Of a stretch of 64,000 bases of DNA, positions 9,296 through 17,300 are shown in pieces (position 1 is the stretch's first letter; every line of letters begins with the position of its first letter). The DNA is taken from positions 1,798,001 through 1,862,000 of the forward strand of contig NZ_CP085135.1 in the NCBI RefSeq assembly GCF_020616515.1. The letters are read 5' to 3'. The notes below the pieces were generated by a model. It did no database searches. It saw nothing but the letters and a program-made list of their open reading frames with translations, and had not been told where the DNA came from. Made by a program: the position numbers and the translations under genes. Source of the DNA: Mesorhizobium sp. PAMC28654. Lineage in GTDB: Bacteria > Pseudomonadota > Alphaproteobacteria > Rhizobiales > Rhizobiaceae.

Positions 9296-11173
9296 TCACT
9301 CCGCCGTGCCTTCCTCATATTCCGCCGACATGGTCAGCCATTTTTCCTCGTGGCCCGCAAGCGTCTGCGCCAGTTGCGAACGTTCCTTGGCCAGTCGGGT
9401 CGCCGTCGACGGATCCTTTTCATAGACCGCCGGGTTGGAAAGCTCGTCCTCGATGCCATCGATGCGCTTGCGGATGCGGTCCATCAGCGCCTCGGTGGCG
9501 CGGATTTCCTTCGCTAACGGTTCGAAGGTTGCGCGGCGCGCGGCAGCATCGCGGCGGCGGTCGGCTTTTGACGCCTTATCCGCCTCGCGCTTGCCGCGGC
9601 GGTCCCCGGACACGCCGGTGACCAGCGTCTTGTAGTCTTCCAGGTCGCCATCATACGGATTGACGGCGCCATCCTTGACCAGCCACAGCCGGTCGGCGGT
9701 CGCCTCGAGCAGATGGCGGTCGTGGGAGATCAGGATCACGGCGCCGGGAAATTCGTTCAGCGCATGGATCAGCGATTCGCGGCTGTCGATGTCGAGATGG
9801 TTGGTCGGCTCGTCGAGGATGAACAGGTTCGGCCCCTCGAAGGCCGACAGGCCCATCAGGAGGCGCGCCTTCTCGCCGCCGGACAGGTCCTTGGCGGCGG
9901 TGTTCATCTTTTCCGTGGTGAGACCGAACTGGGCGACGCGGCCGCGCACCTTCGATTCCGGCGCCTCGGGCATCAGCCGGCGCACATGCTCATAGGCGTT
10001 TTCCTCCGGGCGGAGATCGTCGAGCTGGTGCTGGGCAAAGATCGCCACCTTCAGCCCGGGCGCCACCGTCATGGTGCCGCTCTCCTGCTTCAGCCGACCC
10101 GACAGCAATTTGGCGAAGGTCGACTTGCCGTTGCCGTTGGCGCCGAGCAGCGCGATGCGGTCATCGGCATCGATGCGCAACGTCATCTTCTTCAGGATCG
10201 GCTGGCCCTCGGTATAGCCGACATTGACGTTGTTCAGCGCCACGATCGGCGAGGCCACCGTCTTCACTGGCTCCGGGAAGGAGAACGGCCGCACCGCATC
10301 GTTGACGATGGCCGCGATCGGCTTCATCTTCTCCAGCGCCTTGATGCGCGACTGCGCCTGCCTTGCCTTGGAGGCCTTGGCGCGGAAGCGCTCGACGAAG
10401 GATTCCATGTGCTTGCGGGCGGCTTCCTGCTTGACGCGGCCCTTCTCCTGCAATTCCTTCTGCTCGGTATACTGCCGCTCGAACTGGTCGTAGCCGCCAC
10501 GCCAGAAGGTCAGCTTCTTCTGGTCGAGATGGACGATCGAGTTGACGGCGCGGTTGAGCAGGTCGCGATCATGCGAGATCAGAAGCACTGTATGCGGGTA
10601 TTTCGACACATAGTTTTCCAGCCACAGCGTGCCTTCAAGATCGAGATAGTTGGTCGGCTCGTCGAGCAACAGAAGGTCGGGCTCGGAAAACAGCACGGCG
10701 GCGAGCGCCACGCGCATGCGCCAGCCGCCGGAGAAGGACGACGCCGGGCGCCGCTGCGCCGCGTCGTCGAAGCCAAGGCCGGCAAGAATCGTGGCGGCGC
10801 GCGACTCGGCCGAATGCGCATCGATATCGGCCAAGCGCATGTGGATATCGGCGATCCGGTGCGGATCGGTCGCCGTCTTCTCTTCTTCGAGCAGCGCGGA
10901 CCGTTCAAGGTCCGCCTTGAGCACGATCTCGATCAGCGGGTCCTCGGTGCCCGGCGCTTCCTGCGCCACCTGGCCGATGCGGGTGCTCTTCGGCAGGCTG
11001 ATCGACCCGGTCTCGGAGGCAAAATCGCCAGTGATTGCCTTGAACAGCGTGGTCTTGCCGGTGCCGTTGCGGCCCACAAGACCAGCCTTGGTGCCGGCCG
11101 GCAAGGTCAGCGAGGCGTGGTCGAGAAGCAGGCGTCCGGCCATGCGGAGCGAAAGATCATTTATAACAAGCAT
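9296..11173 (-). CDS. ABC-F family ATPase (YheS/Uup-like)
   Basis: A 625-residue cytoplasmic protein with two ABC ATPase domains and no membrane segment, the ABC-F pattern; these proteins act on ribosomes or rRNA rather than transporting. Domain 1 has Walker A GRNGTGKT (35-42) and signature FSGGW; domain 2 has Walker A GANGNGKST and signature LSGGEKAR. Between them is the basic helical linker typical of the family. The C-terminus (about 535-620) is a charged coiled coil, as in Uup and YheS. The start at 11173 (MLVIND) is preferred; the longer reading uses a TTG and adds 17 unconserved residues. Confidence 0.88.
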   Translation of the reverse strand: MLVINDLSLRMAGRLLLDHASLTLPAGTKAGLVGRNGTGKTTLFKAITGDFASETGSISLPKSTRIGQVAQEAPGTEDPLIEIVLKADLERSALLEEEKTATDPHRIADIHMRLADIDAHSAESRAATILAGLGFDDAAQRRPASSFSGGWRMRVALAAVLFSEPDLLLLDEPTNYLDLEGTLWLENYVSKYPHTVLLISHDRDLLNRAVNSIVHLDQKKLTFWRGGYDQFERQYTEQKELQEKGRVKQEAARKHMESFVERFRAKASKARQAQSRIKALEKMKPIAAIVNDAVRPFSFPEPVKTVASPIVALNNVNVGYTEGQPILKKMTLRIDADDRIALLGANGNGKSTFAKLLSGRLKQESGTMTVAPGLKVAIFAQHQLDDLRPEENAYEHVRRLMPEAPESKVRGRVAQFGLTTEKMNTAAKDLSGGEKARLLMGLSAFEGPNLFILDEPTNHLDIDSRESLIHALNEFPGAVILISHDRHLLEATADRLWLVKDGAVNPYDGDLEDYKTLVTGVSGDRRGKREADKASKADRRRDAAARRATFEPLAKEIRATEALMDRIRKRIDGIEDELSNPAVYEKDPSTATRLAKERSQLAQTLAGHEEKWLTMSAEYEEGTAE

Positions 11174-11289
11174 GGCCGGGCTTTTGCACCGGACATCCAC
11201 GCTTCGCAAGACCCGAGCCGCCAATTGACGGTATCCGGCATGAAAAGCGCGGGACCGGCGTTATGACAAACGCCTATGTCGACGCGTGA

Positions 11290-11739
11290 TCAGGCAGTTG
11301 CCTTGCGCTTTGTCGTCTTGCCTACGACGGCAAGCGGTATTGCCGGCTTGCGGCCGAGCCCCGAAGACTTCGCCAGCGCCGACCGCGTCGCCGAGTAGTT
11401 CGCGGCCACCATCGGGTAGTCCGACGGCAAACCCCATTTGGCCCGATAGTCGTCCGGGCTCAAACCATAGGTCGTATTAAGGTGGCGCTTGAGGGATTTG
11501 AATTTCTTCCCGTCTTCCAGGCAGATGATGTAGTCTGGAAATACCGACTTCTTCGGGTTCACGGCCGGATTCAAGCTTACGCTTTCAGATACGGCAGCGC
11601 CGCTCAGTCTTCCAACCGATGCCCTGACGCTCGCAATCAGGTCCGGCAGGCCGGATACCGGAAGTGGATTGTTGCTTACATAAGCCGAAACAATATCGGC
11701 AGTGAGTTCGATGATCGTTCTTTCGTCGATATTGGACAA
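11290..11739 (-). CDS. Ros/MucR family transcriptional regulator with degenerate zinc site
   Basis: A 149-residue Ros/MucR protein, DNA-binding global regulators of exopolysaccharide, motility and virulence or symbiosis genes in Rhizobiales. The N-terminus (ELTADIVSAYVSNN) is the standard oligomerisation region and the DNA-binding module is CLEDGKKFKSLKRHLNTTYG near residues 74-93. In Agrobacterium Ros the zinc ligands are two cysteines and two histidines; here only the first Cys and first His remain, the second Cys position is Asp and the last His position is Tyr. Translation appears to begin at TTG 11739, with AAGG nine bases upstream. Related Mesorhizobium proteins reportedly bind DNA without zinc. 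Confidence 0.87.
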   Translation of the reverse strand: MSNIDERTIIELTADIVSAYVSNNPLPVSGLPDLIASVRASVGRLSGAAVSESVSLNPAVNPKKSVFPDYIICLEDGKKFKSLKRHLNTTYGLSPDDYRAKWGLPSDYPMVAANYSATRSALAKSSGLGRKPAIPLAVVGKTTKRKATA

Positions 11740-11855
11740 GTATTTTGACCTTGCTGACGAAAACGTCGCTGGCCCTGTTTAAGACTCTTCTCGACGTCTC
11801 GGTTTAACTGCGATCCCCAACTGACCACCAAGCCCCGATAGACTACCTTGACTCA

Positions 11856-11865
11856 GTACATGTAC
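11856..11865. promoter_or_regulatory. 10-bp palindrome upstream of the Ros/MucR gene
   Basis: GTACATGTAC is a perfect palindrome about 117 bases upstream of the mucR-like start. It is a candidate operator or chance; no consensus was matched. Confidence 0.25.
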
Positions 11866-11893
11866 GTTTTCATGAAAGACTGGAGTCGGGCAA

Positions 11894-11908
11894 ATTAGAA
11901 AATCTAAT
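11894..11908. promoter_or_regulatory. AT-rich 15-bp palindrome at end of the 67-residue gene
   Basis: ATTAGA-AAA-TCTAAT is a perfect 6-bp inverted repeat with a 3-base centre, overlapping the stop codon of the small gene. It also lies within the upstream region of the Ros/MucR gene. Ros/MucR proteins favour AT-rich targets, so an operator is possible; a weak terminator is less likely because the stem is AT-only and lacks a U run. Confidence 0.3.
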
Positions 11909-12107
11909 ACTTGGAAACAGAGGCTCTGGCTGGTTGGGAATCCGCCAGGATCTCGAGAACACGTTTCCACCGGGCACAACGGCTGAAGTCCTTTTGCTCA
12001 ATTGCTTTTTCGGCCTTCAGCGCGGCGTAGAGCGGTGCTTCCGCACCGAACTCCCTGACCAGCCAATGTGCTTCCTGTCTGGCGAGGCGTTCATTTTCGT
12101 CAAGCAT
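11904..12107 (-). CDS. 67-residue protein translationally coupled to EamA transporter
   Basis: A short, highly charged, probably helical cytoplasmic protein (MLDENERLARQEAHWLVREF at the start) with no membrane segment or cysteine pair except one Cys. I do not recognise the family. Its ATG at 12107 overlaps the transporter's stop codon by eight bases (ATGCTTGA), a classic arrangement for translational coupling, which is the main support that it is real; a longer in-frame reading from 12170 is unlikely. Being last in the LysR-facing dioxygenase operon, it may be a regulator or accessory factor of the pathway. An AT-rich palindrome covers its stop codon. Confidence 0.6.
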   Translation of the reverse strand: MLDENERLARQEAHWLVREFGAEAPLYAALKAEKAIEQKDFSRCARWKRVLEILADSQPARASVSKY

Positions 12108-13095
12108 GGTTTCCAGCCTCCGAACGTTCCGTACCAACCGCGACACAACTACCAATGACGAGAACCGCACCGACAGCGGCTGTCACGGTCAACCGCTCGC
12201 CGGACAGGGTCAAAAGCAGCGTCGAGGCGATCGGCGTGAGATACGCGATAACAGCAACCTTGCCGCCATCAAGCTTCATGGCACGCGACCAGAAGTAATA
12301 ACCCAGGCCCATAGGGCCAGCCCCAAGATAAAGCCCCAGAAATAGATCCGGTTCAATGTGCCAGGCGACAGCATCGTTAACACACCATAAGAACGTGATG
12401 ATTACGCCGATCAGGGCAGACGGCAGCAACAGGCGCTCCGGCGAGGCCGCAAGGCGCCCGACGGCAATAGAGTAGAAAGCCATGCACACCGCCGAGCCGA
12501 ACGCCGAGGCATATCCGACGACATTGCCTTGGGACCATGATGGGTGGCGGCCACCCGAAATCACCAGCACCACGCCGATGAACCCGAGTGCTGTGGCAAC
12601 AGCCAGCAATGCCGGGCGTCGCGCTGTCGCGAGCACGATCACCGCAGCGGCGACCATCAAGGGCCAAGTATAGGCGACGAGATTAGCTTCGATCACCGGC
12701 ATCGAAGCGAAGGCGATATATTGCAAGACCATGGTGCCGACGAGGCCGATCAACCCGACCAAGATCGGGACAAGACCCGCCCTCACGCCAACCAAACCGC
12801 CGCGCAACGAGACTTTTTCCTGGCTCATTAGCCTGATTGCGCCGAAAACCAGGGCCGCGCCAACGAACTGCAGGAACTGCACCAGCGATACCGGATGACG
12901 TTCCAGCAAGGATTTTCCGACCAGGGCGTTGGTCGACCAGAGGGCGACCGCACCGGCGGCGAACGCTAGCGCGGATCCGTGGGGTGATCCATCCCGGGAG
13001 ACTCGGGATGGGGCTCCATCTTTCTGTTTGGCCATGTCCTGTTGCGAAACCACGATTCCGCTTTCGCACGTAGCTGACCTTTGGTCCGCTGCCAT
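12100..13095 (-). CDS. EamA/DMT family transporter
   Basis: A 331-residue inner-membrane protein of the drug/metabolite transporter superfamily, with ten predicted membrane segments arranged as two EamA repeats (about 35-165 and 180-315). Members commonly export amino acids or small metabolites. The ATG at 13095 lies six bases after the stop of the dioxygenase gene (TAG-CGAGCC-ATG), so the two are co-translated; an internal ATG at 13035 would remove 20 hydrophilic residues and is a possible alternative. The context suggests export of the dioxygenase product or of its substrate, an inference. Confidence 0.82.
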   Translation of the reverse strand: MAADQRSATCESGIVVSQQDMAKQKDGAPSRVSRDGSPHGSALAFAAGAVALWSTNALVGKSLLERHPVSLVQFLQFVGAALVFGAIRLMSQEKVSLRGGLVGVRAGLVPILVGLIGLVGTMVLQYIAFASMPVIEANLVAYTWPLMVAAAVIVLATARRPALLAVATALGFIGVVLVISGGRHPSWSQGNVVGYASAFGSAVCMAFYSIAVGRLAASPERLLLPSALIGVIITFLWCVNDAVAWHIEPDLFLGLYLGAGPMGLGYYFWSRAMKLDGGKVAVIAYLTPIASTLLLTLSGERLTVTAAVGAVLVIGSCVAVGTERSEAGNHA

Positions 13096-13101
13096 GGCTC
13101 G

Positions 13102-13935
13102 CTACCATGTATCCCTTGCCGCCACCGGCACCGGCGCGTCGGCTTCCGCCGGGACATGAAGTTCCTCCTCATGACGGCGATAGGCAGGCAGCTGGTTGGT
13201 CCAGACATCGTCGGCCAGTTCGTTGACCCATTCGCGGTCGTGGTCGTTGTCAGCGGCAAGATAGAACATGCGATTGTCGTCGACATAGGGTTTGGCTACC
13301 GATCGCTGGTTGAGCACCAGGGTGACGCGCTCGCCATGCTGGATCGGCGCGGTGCGGTGCAGGACGCCGAGAAACTGGCCAAGCGTCGCGTATTCCATCT
13401 TGTGGTCGATGCGCATGACGCGGTTGCGCGGGATCTCGCGACCTGATTCCAGGATCGCCCTGCCCTTTTCGCTGTTGTCGCAGTAGATTTCGAGGTGGCC
13501 ACCGATCAACTGCTCGCTGATCGAAAGCGGAACGAGTTCCGTGACCGGAACGCCGTCGCAATGCCATTCGACGGCGCCGTCCTTTGGATTCATGAACGTA
13601 ACGGTCGAGCCGACGATCGACAGCGGATAAGGCTCGAGGCGAGTTCCCATCATGTCCGACAGCCGTTCCAGCCGGAGCTTGTCGTTGATGAGCTCCTTGA
13701 TTTCGGGGATGTAGCGATCGGCGCCGGTTATGAAGGTCAGGTCGAGATGCTTGTGCACCGCGTGGCTGGCCTTCAGCTTCAGCGCGGCTTCCTCGATGGC
13801 GGCCAGCAGCGCCGGGTCATAACCGTGAAGATATTGCGCAACGCCGAAACTCGAAATCTTCCATGCCGTATCATGACCGATGATAGCTTCACGGCTCATC
13901 GCATAGCGCAGGTCGGGGATGGTGTGTGCGTTCAT
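13102..13935 (-). CDS. 2-oxoglutarate/Fe(II)-dependent dioxygenase-like protein
   Basis: A 277-residue cytoplasmic protein. It shows the 2OG-Fe(II) facial-triad pattern: H-x-D in EWHCDG (near residue 126), a distal histidine in LHRTAPIQHGE (near 210) and a following arginine-containing strand (ERVTLVLNQRS) that would hold 2-oxoglutarate. The substrate is unknown; related enzymes hydroxylate free amino acids or small metabolites. The gene is divergent from a LysR regulator across 113 bases and is followed without a gap by an EamA exporter and a small coupled gene, a typical inducible operon layout. A CAGGA-type ribosome site (CTCCAG reading on the plus strand) precedes the ATG. Confidence 0.7.
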   Translation of the reverse strand: MNAHTIPDLRYAMSREAIIGHDTAWKISSFGVAQYLHGYDPALLAAIEEAALKLKASHAVHKHLDLTFITGADRYIPEIKELINDKLRLERLSDMMGTRLEPYPLSIVGSTVTFMNPKDGAVEWHCDGVPVTELVPLSISEQLIGGHLEIYCDNSEKGRAILESGREIPRNRVMRIDHKMEYATLGQFLGVLHRTAPIQHGERVTLVLNQRSVAKPYVDDNRMFYLAADNDHDREWVNELADDVWTNQLPAYRRHEEELHVPAEADAPVPVAARDTW

Positions 13936-14020
13936 TCTACTTCTCCAGGATGTGTGGTGAGACTTGAACGACAGTCGATTATGTTAGCTACCCCTGTAAA
14001 ATTAGGAATGCTGGTGCTAC

Positions 14021-14038
14021 CCTAAGCCCAGCTTAAGG
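14021..14038. promoter_or_regulatory. inverted repeat, candidate LysR operator
   Basis: CCTAAGC-CCA-GCTTAAGG is a near-perfect inverted repeat between the divergent dioxygenase and LysR genes, about ten bases from the regulator's GTG. Its place suits autoregulation by the LysR protein. An additional T-N11-A type match near 13985-14000 is weaker. Confidence 0.4.
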
Positions 14039-14048
14039 TCGAAAACCC

Positions 14049-14990
14049 GTGCGTCTGCTCAGTCAGGTCAACCTCAACTCATTGAAGATCGTGGAAAGTG
14101 CCGCACGGCACAGGAATTTCACGCGCGCCGGCGAAGAGCAGTTCATAACGGCCTCCGCCGTCAGCCAACGCGTCAAGAGTCTTGAAGACCAGTTGCGCTT
14201 CAAGATCTTCCTGCGCGGCGGCAATGCTGTTTCGCTGACGCCAGAGGGCGAGACCTATGTTTCACGTGTTCGCGAAGCGCTGGAACGGATCGTCGCCGCG
14301 AGCATGGAGGCGACGGGGCAGTCACAGGAGCATGTGTTGAAGATATCCGTGTTGCCAACCTTCGCCGCGCGCTGGCTGTTTCCACGCCTGCCACAGTTTC
14401 AGCAGCAGTATCCCGACATCGAGATGCGCGTTTCGACCTCTTATGCAACGCATGAGTTCGCAACTTCGGAGTATGATGTCGAAATCCGATATGGCGACGG
14501 CAGCTTTCCCGACCTGCGCTCCGAGCTGCTGTTCAAGGAAGACCTGACGCCGGTCTGCAGCCGAAAACTCTTCCATCAAGTCCTAGGCGACAAACCGGTT
14601 TCGAAGGTGACGCCGGAAGATCTGCGCCACTTCACGCTCCTGCATTCCGACACCTGCACCCATAATTGGGAATCCTGGCTTGGTTTTGCCGGCGCCAGCT
14701 TCGTGCTCAACGAAACCAAAAGCATCTATTTCGATTCATGCATGATGTCCTATGAAGCAGCCAATGCAGGAATGGGTTTTGCCGTCGCGAACCGTGCCTA
14801 CATAGCCAGCGACATCCGTGCCGACCGCCTGGTGGCGCCGTTCGCGGTTCATCATCCGAACACAGCCGGTTGGTATTTCGTCTGTCCCGACAAGACGCTT
14901 GCCGCTCGCAAGGTGTTGCTTTTCAAGCAATGGATCATGGCCGAGGCGGGCCTTACACAACTCCAGCTGGATGTCGAAATCGAGGCCTGA
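14049..14990 (+). CDS. LysR family transcriptional regulator (GcvA-like)
   Basis: A 313-residue LTTR. The winged helix-turn-helix occupies residues about 5-65 (AARHRNFTRAGEEQFITASA and the SLEDQL recognition-helix tail), followed by a periplasmic-binding-protein-like effector domain (about 95-300) beginning LKISVLPTFAARWL, typical of the GcvA subgroup. Translation begins at GTG 14049. It is transcribed away from the dioxygenase-EamA operon, the standard layout for an LTTR controlling its neighbour in response to a pathway metabolite. The effector cannot be predicted from sequence. Confidence 0.88.
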   Translation: MRLLSQVNLNSLKIVESAARHRNFTRAGEEQFITASAVSQRVKSLEDQLRFKIFLRGGNAVSLTPEGETYVSRVREALERIVAASMEATGQSQEHVLKISVLPTFAARWLFPRLPQFQQQYPDIEMRVSTSYATHEFATSEYDVEIRYGDGSFPDLRSELLFKEDLTPVCSRKLFHQVLGDKPVSKVTPEDLRHFTLLHSDTCTHNWESWLGFAGASFVLNETKSIYFDSCMMSYEAANAGMGFAVANRAYIASDIRADRLVAPFAVHHPNTAGWYFVCPDKTLAARKVLLFKQWIMAEAGLTQLQLDVEIEA

Positions 14991-15084
14991 GCCTGGGTGA
15001 CCTCTGGATCGGGCGAGCATCGGGCTGATTGTCCACCGACAAGATTCAACGGATAAAGCAAGGCCTGAAGGTGGGAGCTATCGG

Positions 15085-15684
15085 TTGTTGGACGCCTCCG
15101 CCCAATCGGCACAACCCGTCCTGGTCGGCAAGACCATTGAGCTTAGACCGCTTCAGCAAGAACATTCACGGGGTCTTCTGGATGCGGCGGCGGATGGCGA
15201 GTTGTGGGCACTGAAGGCCACCGTTGTTCCCGGGCCCGGCACCGTCGATGAATATATAGCCACCGCGTTGGCGGGTCGGCAGACCGGCACCGTGATGCCT
15301 TACGTTGTGGTGATGCGCGATACGGGACTGGTCTGTGGGAGTACGCGGTTCTGGAAGATCGATCGCAAGAACAGAAAGCTGGAGATCGGCCATACCTGGC
15401 TTAGTGGCTCGGTCCAGCGATCAGGGGTCAACACCGAGGCGAAGTACCTTCTTTTGACCCATGCATTCGAGGTCATGGAATGTGTGCGCGTACAATTCAC
15501 CACGGACGAACTCAATGACAGATCGAGAGCGACCATTCTGCGAATTGGAGCAAAGCAGGAAGGGATCGTTCGCAACGAGCGCATCATGCCCGATGGGCGC
15601 AAGCGCAACTCTGTCCGCTTCAGCATCATTGATTCCGAGTGGCCCGACGTAAAGACGATGCTGCGGCAGAAAATGAGCCGATAG
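15085..15684 (+). CDS. GNAT family N-acetyltransferase (RimJ/RimL type)
   Basis: A 199-residue acetyl-CoA-dependent transferase of the Acetyltransf_3 group. The IELRPLQQEHSRGLLDAA start, the IGHTWLSGSVQRSGVNTEAK acetyl-CoA-loop region (about 115-135) and the DELNDRSRATILRIGAKQEG segment (about 148-168) are characteristic. These enzymes modify protein N-termini or small molecules; the target is unknown. Initiation is probably at TTG 15085 or the adjacent TTG codon, with GGGAG about 10 bases upstream. It is a single gene converging on the DinB gene. Confidence 0.8.
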   Translation: MLDASAQSAQPVLVGKTIELRPLQQEHSRGLLDAAADGELWALKATVVPGPGTVDEYIATALAGRQTGTVMPYVVVMRDTGLVCGSTRFWKIDRKNRKLEIGHTWLSGSVQRSGVNTEAKYLLLTHAFEVMECVRVQFTTDELNDRSRATILRIGAKQEGIVRNERIMPDGRKRNSVRFSIIDSEWPDVKTMLRQKMSR

Positions 15685-15802
15685 TCCGTGTCGGTCGCGA
15701 AGCCCGATCAATAGCTTTCCGACAAGCCGGCGAATAATCGCGCCATGACGCAGGGGAAAGACTCAGCTAACATCAGATTTGCGGCGGACCTGATTTCCGC
15801 TT

Positions 15803-15836
15803 GGCCGGCGCTTTTTCCTCCCAAGCGGCGCCGGCC
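15803..15836. terminator. GC-rich hairpin between convergent genes
   Basis: GGCCGGCGC and GCGCCGGCC form a perfect 9-bp stem with a 16-base loop, lying after the GNAT gene and just beyond the DinB stop. There is no strong U run, so it may be a Rho-assisted or bidirectional 3'-end structure. Confidence 0.4.
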
Positions 15837-15860
15837 TTCTTCCATGACATCCCGATCAAA

Positions 15861-16373
15861 TCAGGCGAAGGCCCTGCCTTCCTCGGTGCGTTGGAACAAT
15901 GCCAGATCCAACCCAAGGCTTGGCCGGCCCAGGATGGTCAGAATGGTATGCGCCTGGCCGCGATGATGGGTCTGGTGGTTGAACAGATGGGCAAGCGCCG
16001 GCGCCTGCCGCTGCGAGACGGTGCGCATGTCGGACACGGTCATGTAGGTGAAGCGACCCAAAAGCGCCTTGTCGCTGAGCCCCCCGACCCAGTCGATGAT
16101 CCGCCTGTCCTCGGCCTCGCGTGCGTCCCGCAATACGGGCAAAGCCCGGTGAAGGATCGCGTCCAGGCTGGTTGGCGCGTCACCCTCGCCGGTGAAGCGC
16201 TTCATCCAGATGCGATCGGTGGTCAGGAGATGATTGAGAGTTCCCATCATCGAACCGAAGAAGGCGCCTGTGTTGCGATTGAATTCCTCGTCGACGAGTT
16301 CGGCAGCAGCCTCGTAAATGCGGCCATTGGCCCATTGATTATAGGCCGCGAACATCATGAAGTGCTGTTTCAA
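15861..16373 (-). CDS. DinB family protein
   Basis: A 170-residue four-helix-bundle protein of the DinB/YfiT-like metalloenzyme superfamily. The three metal-binding histidines are visible: one in LNHLLTTDRIW (near residue 47) and two in HLFNHQTHHRGQAH (near 130-143). Members include bacillithiol/mycothiol transferases and damage-inducible proteins; in rhizobia the thiol partner and role are unknown. It has an intact start and normal family length. Confidence 0.85.
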   Translation of the reverse strand: MKQHFMMFAAYNQWANGRIYEAAAELVDEEFNRNTGAFFGSMMGTLNHLLTTDRIWMKRFTGEGDAPTSLDAILHRALPVLRDAREAEDRRIIDWVGGLSDKALLGRFTYMTVSDMRTVSQRQAPALAHLFNHQTHHRGQAHTILTILGRPSLGLDLALFQRTEEGRAFA

Positions 16374-16435
16374 TCTTTTTCTCCCGGCCCCGCATTCGGC
16401 TCGGGCCTACCTAAACCGCGGGAACGCCAACGCCA

Positions 16436-17128
16436 ATGACCATTTTGCTCTATGATCTCGTCGGGCATGACCCTGCCCGTCCGTTCAGTCCGCATTGCTG
16501 GAAGGCGGCGATGGCGCTTGCCCACAAGGGGCTGGACATCTCGACCGTCCCTACGCGTTTTCTAGAGGTGCCAACCATCGAAGGCGGCGTGTCGAAAACC
16601 ATTCCGGTGATCCGTGACGGCGAGACGGTCGTTGCCGACTCCTTCGCCATCGCTGTCTATCTCGACGAGGCCTATCCGGATCGGCCGACGCTGTTTGGTG
16701 GTGCCGGTGGCAAGGCGATGGCGCGTTTCATCGAACGCTGGTCGCAGCTGACGATCCATCCCTACATCACCACCGCGGCGCTGATCGACCTTTACGGCAT
16801 GCAGGACGAGGCGAACTCGGTCTACTTCAGACAGAGCCGCGAGGCACGGCTGGGCAAAAAATTGGAAGATGTCACGGCTGCCCGCGATGCCGGACTTGGC
16901 AGCTTTCGCGCCTCGCTGGAGCCATTGCGCTCGATGCTTGCCTACCAGCCGTTCATCGGCGGCCCGTCGCCGCTGTTTGCCGACTACATCGTCTTCGGTG
17001 CACTGCAGTGGGCACGCATCGCTTCGCCCTATCGGCTGCTCGACGACGGGGATGTCGTGGCACAGTGGTTCGAACGCTGCCTCGACCTCAATGGCGGTCT
17101 CGGCCGAAAGGTCTCCGCGGCGGCGTAG
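16436..17128 (+). CDS. glutathione S-transferase family protein (LigE/LigF-like)
   Basis: A 230-residue GST. The thioredoxin-like N-domain carries SPHCWKAAMAL (near residues 18-28) and the cis-proline/glutathione region KTIPVIRD, then ADSFAIAVYLDEAYP; the helical C-domain spans about 95-225. The SPHCWKA pattern, with catalytic Ser/Cys, resembles the beta-etherase (LigE/LigF) branch that uses glutathione to cleave aryl ethers, but substrate cannot be fixed. The start lies 62 bases from the divergent DinB gene. Confidence 0.8.
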   Translation: MTILLYDLVGHDPARPFSPHCWKAAMALAHKGLDISTVPTRFLEVPTIEGGVSKTIPVIRDGETVVADSFAIAVYLDEAYPDRPTLFGGAGGKAMARFIERWSQLTIHPYITTAALIDLYGMQDEANSVYFRQSREARLGKKLEDVTAARDAGLGSFRASLEPLRSMLAYQPFIGGPSPLFADYIVFGALQWARIASPYRLLDDGDVVAQWFERCLDLNGGLGRKVSAAA

Positions 17129-17300
17129 CGGACATCTGTTTCACTTCCGCTTCGATCGGTGCCGCACACGACGCCGATCGACAGCTCTCGTCATCACGCC
17201 GAATTGAAGGGTGAGACAATCCGCTCCCCTGTGAAATGCGACAATCCGGCTACACAAGCGTCGCTTCGGGCATCTCATTACAGGCCCGATCCAGGCAAGA

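Noticed and set aside
9713..11266. 517-codon plus-strand reading over the ABC-F gene
   Set aside because: Antisense shadow; no motif, and the minus strand has two ATPase domains.
17129..17300. Cobalamin riboswitch upstream of bluB
   Set aside because: No B12-box consensus seen on the plus strand.
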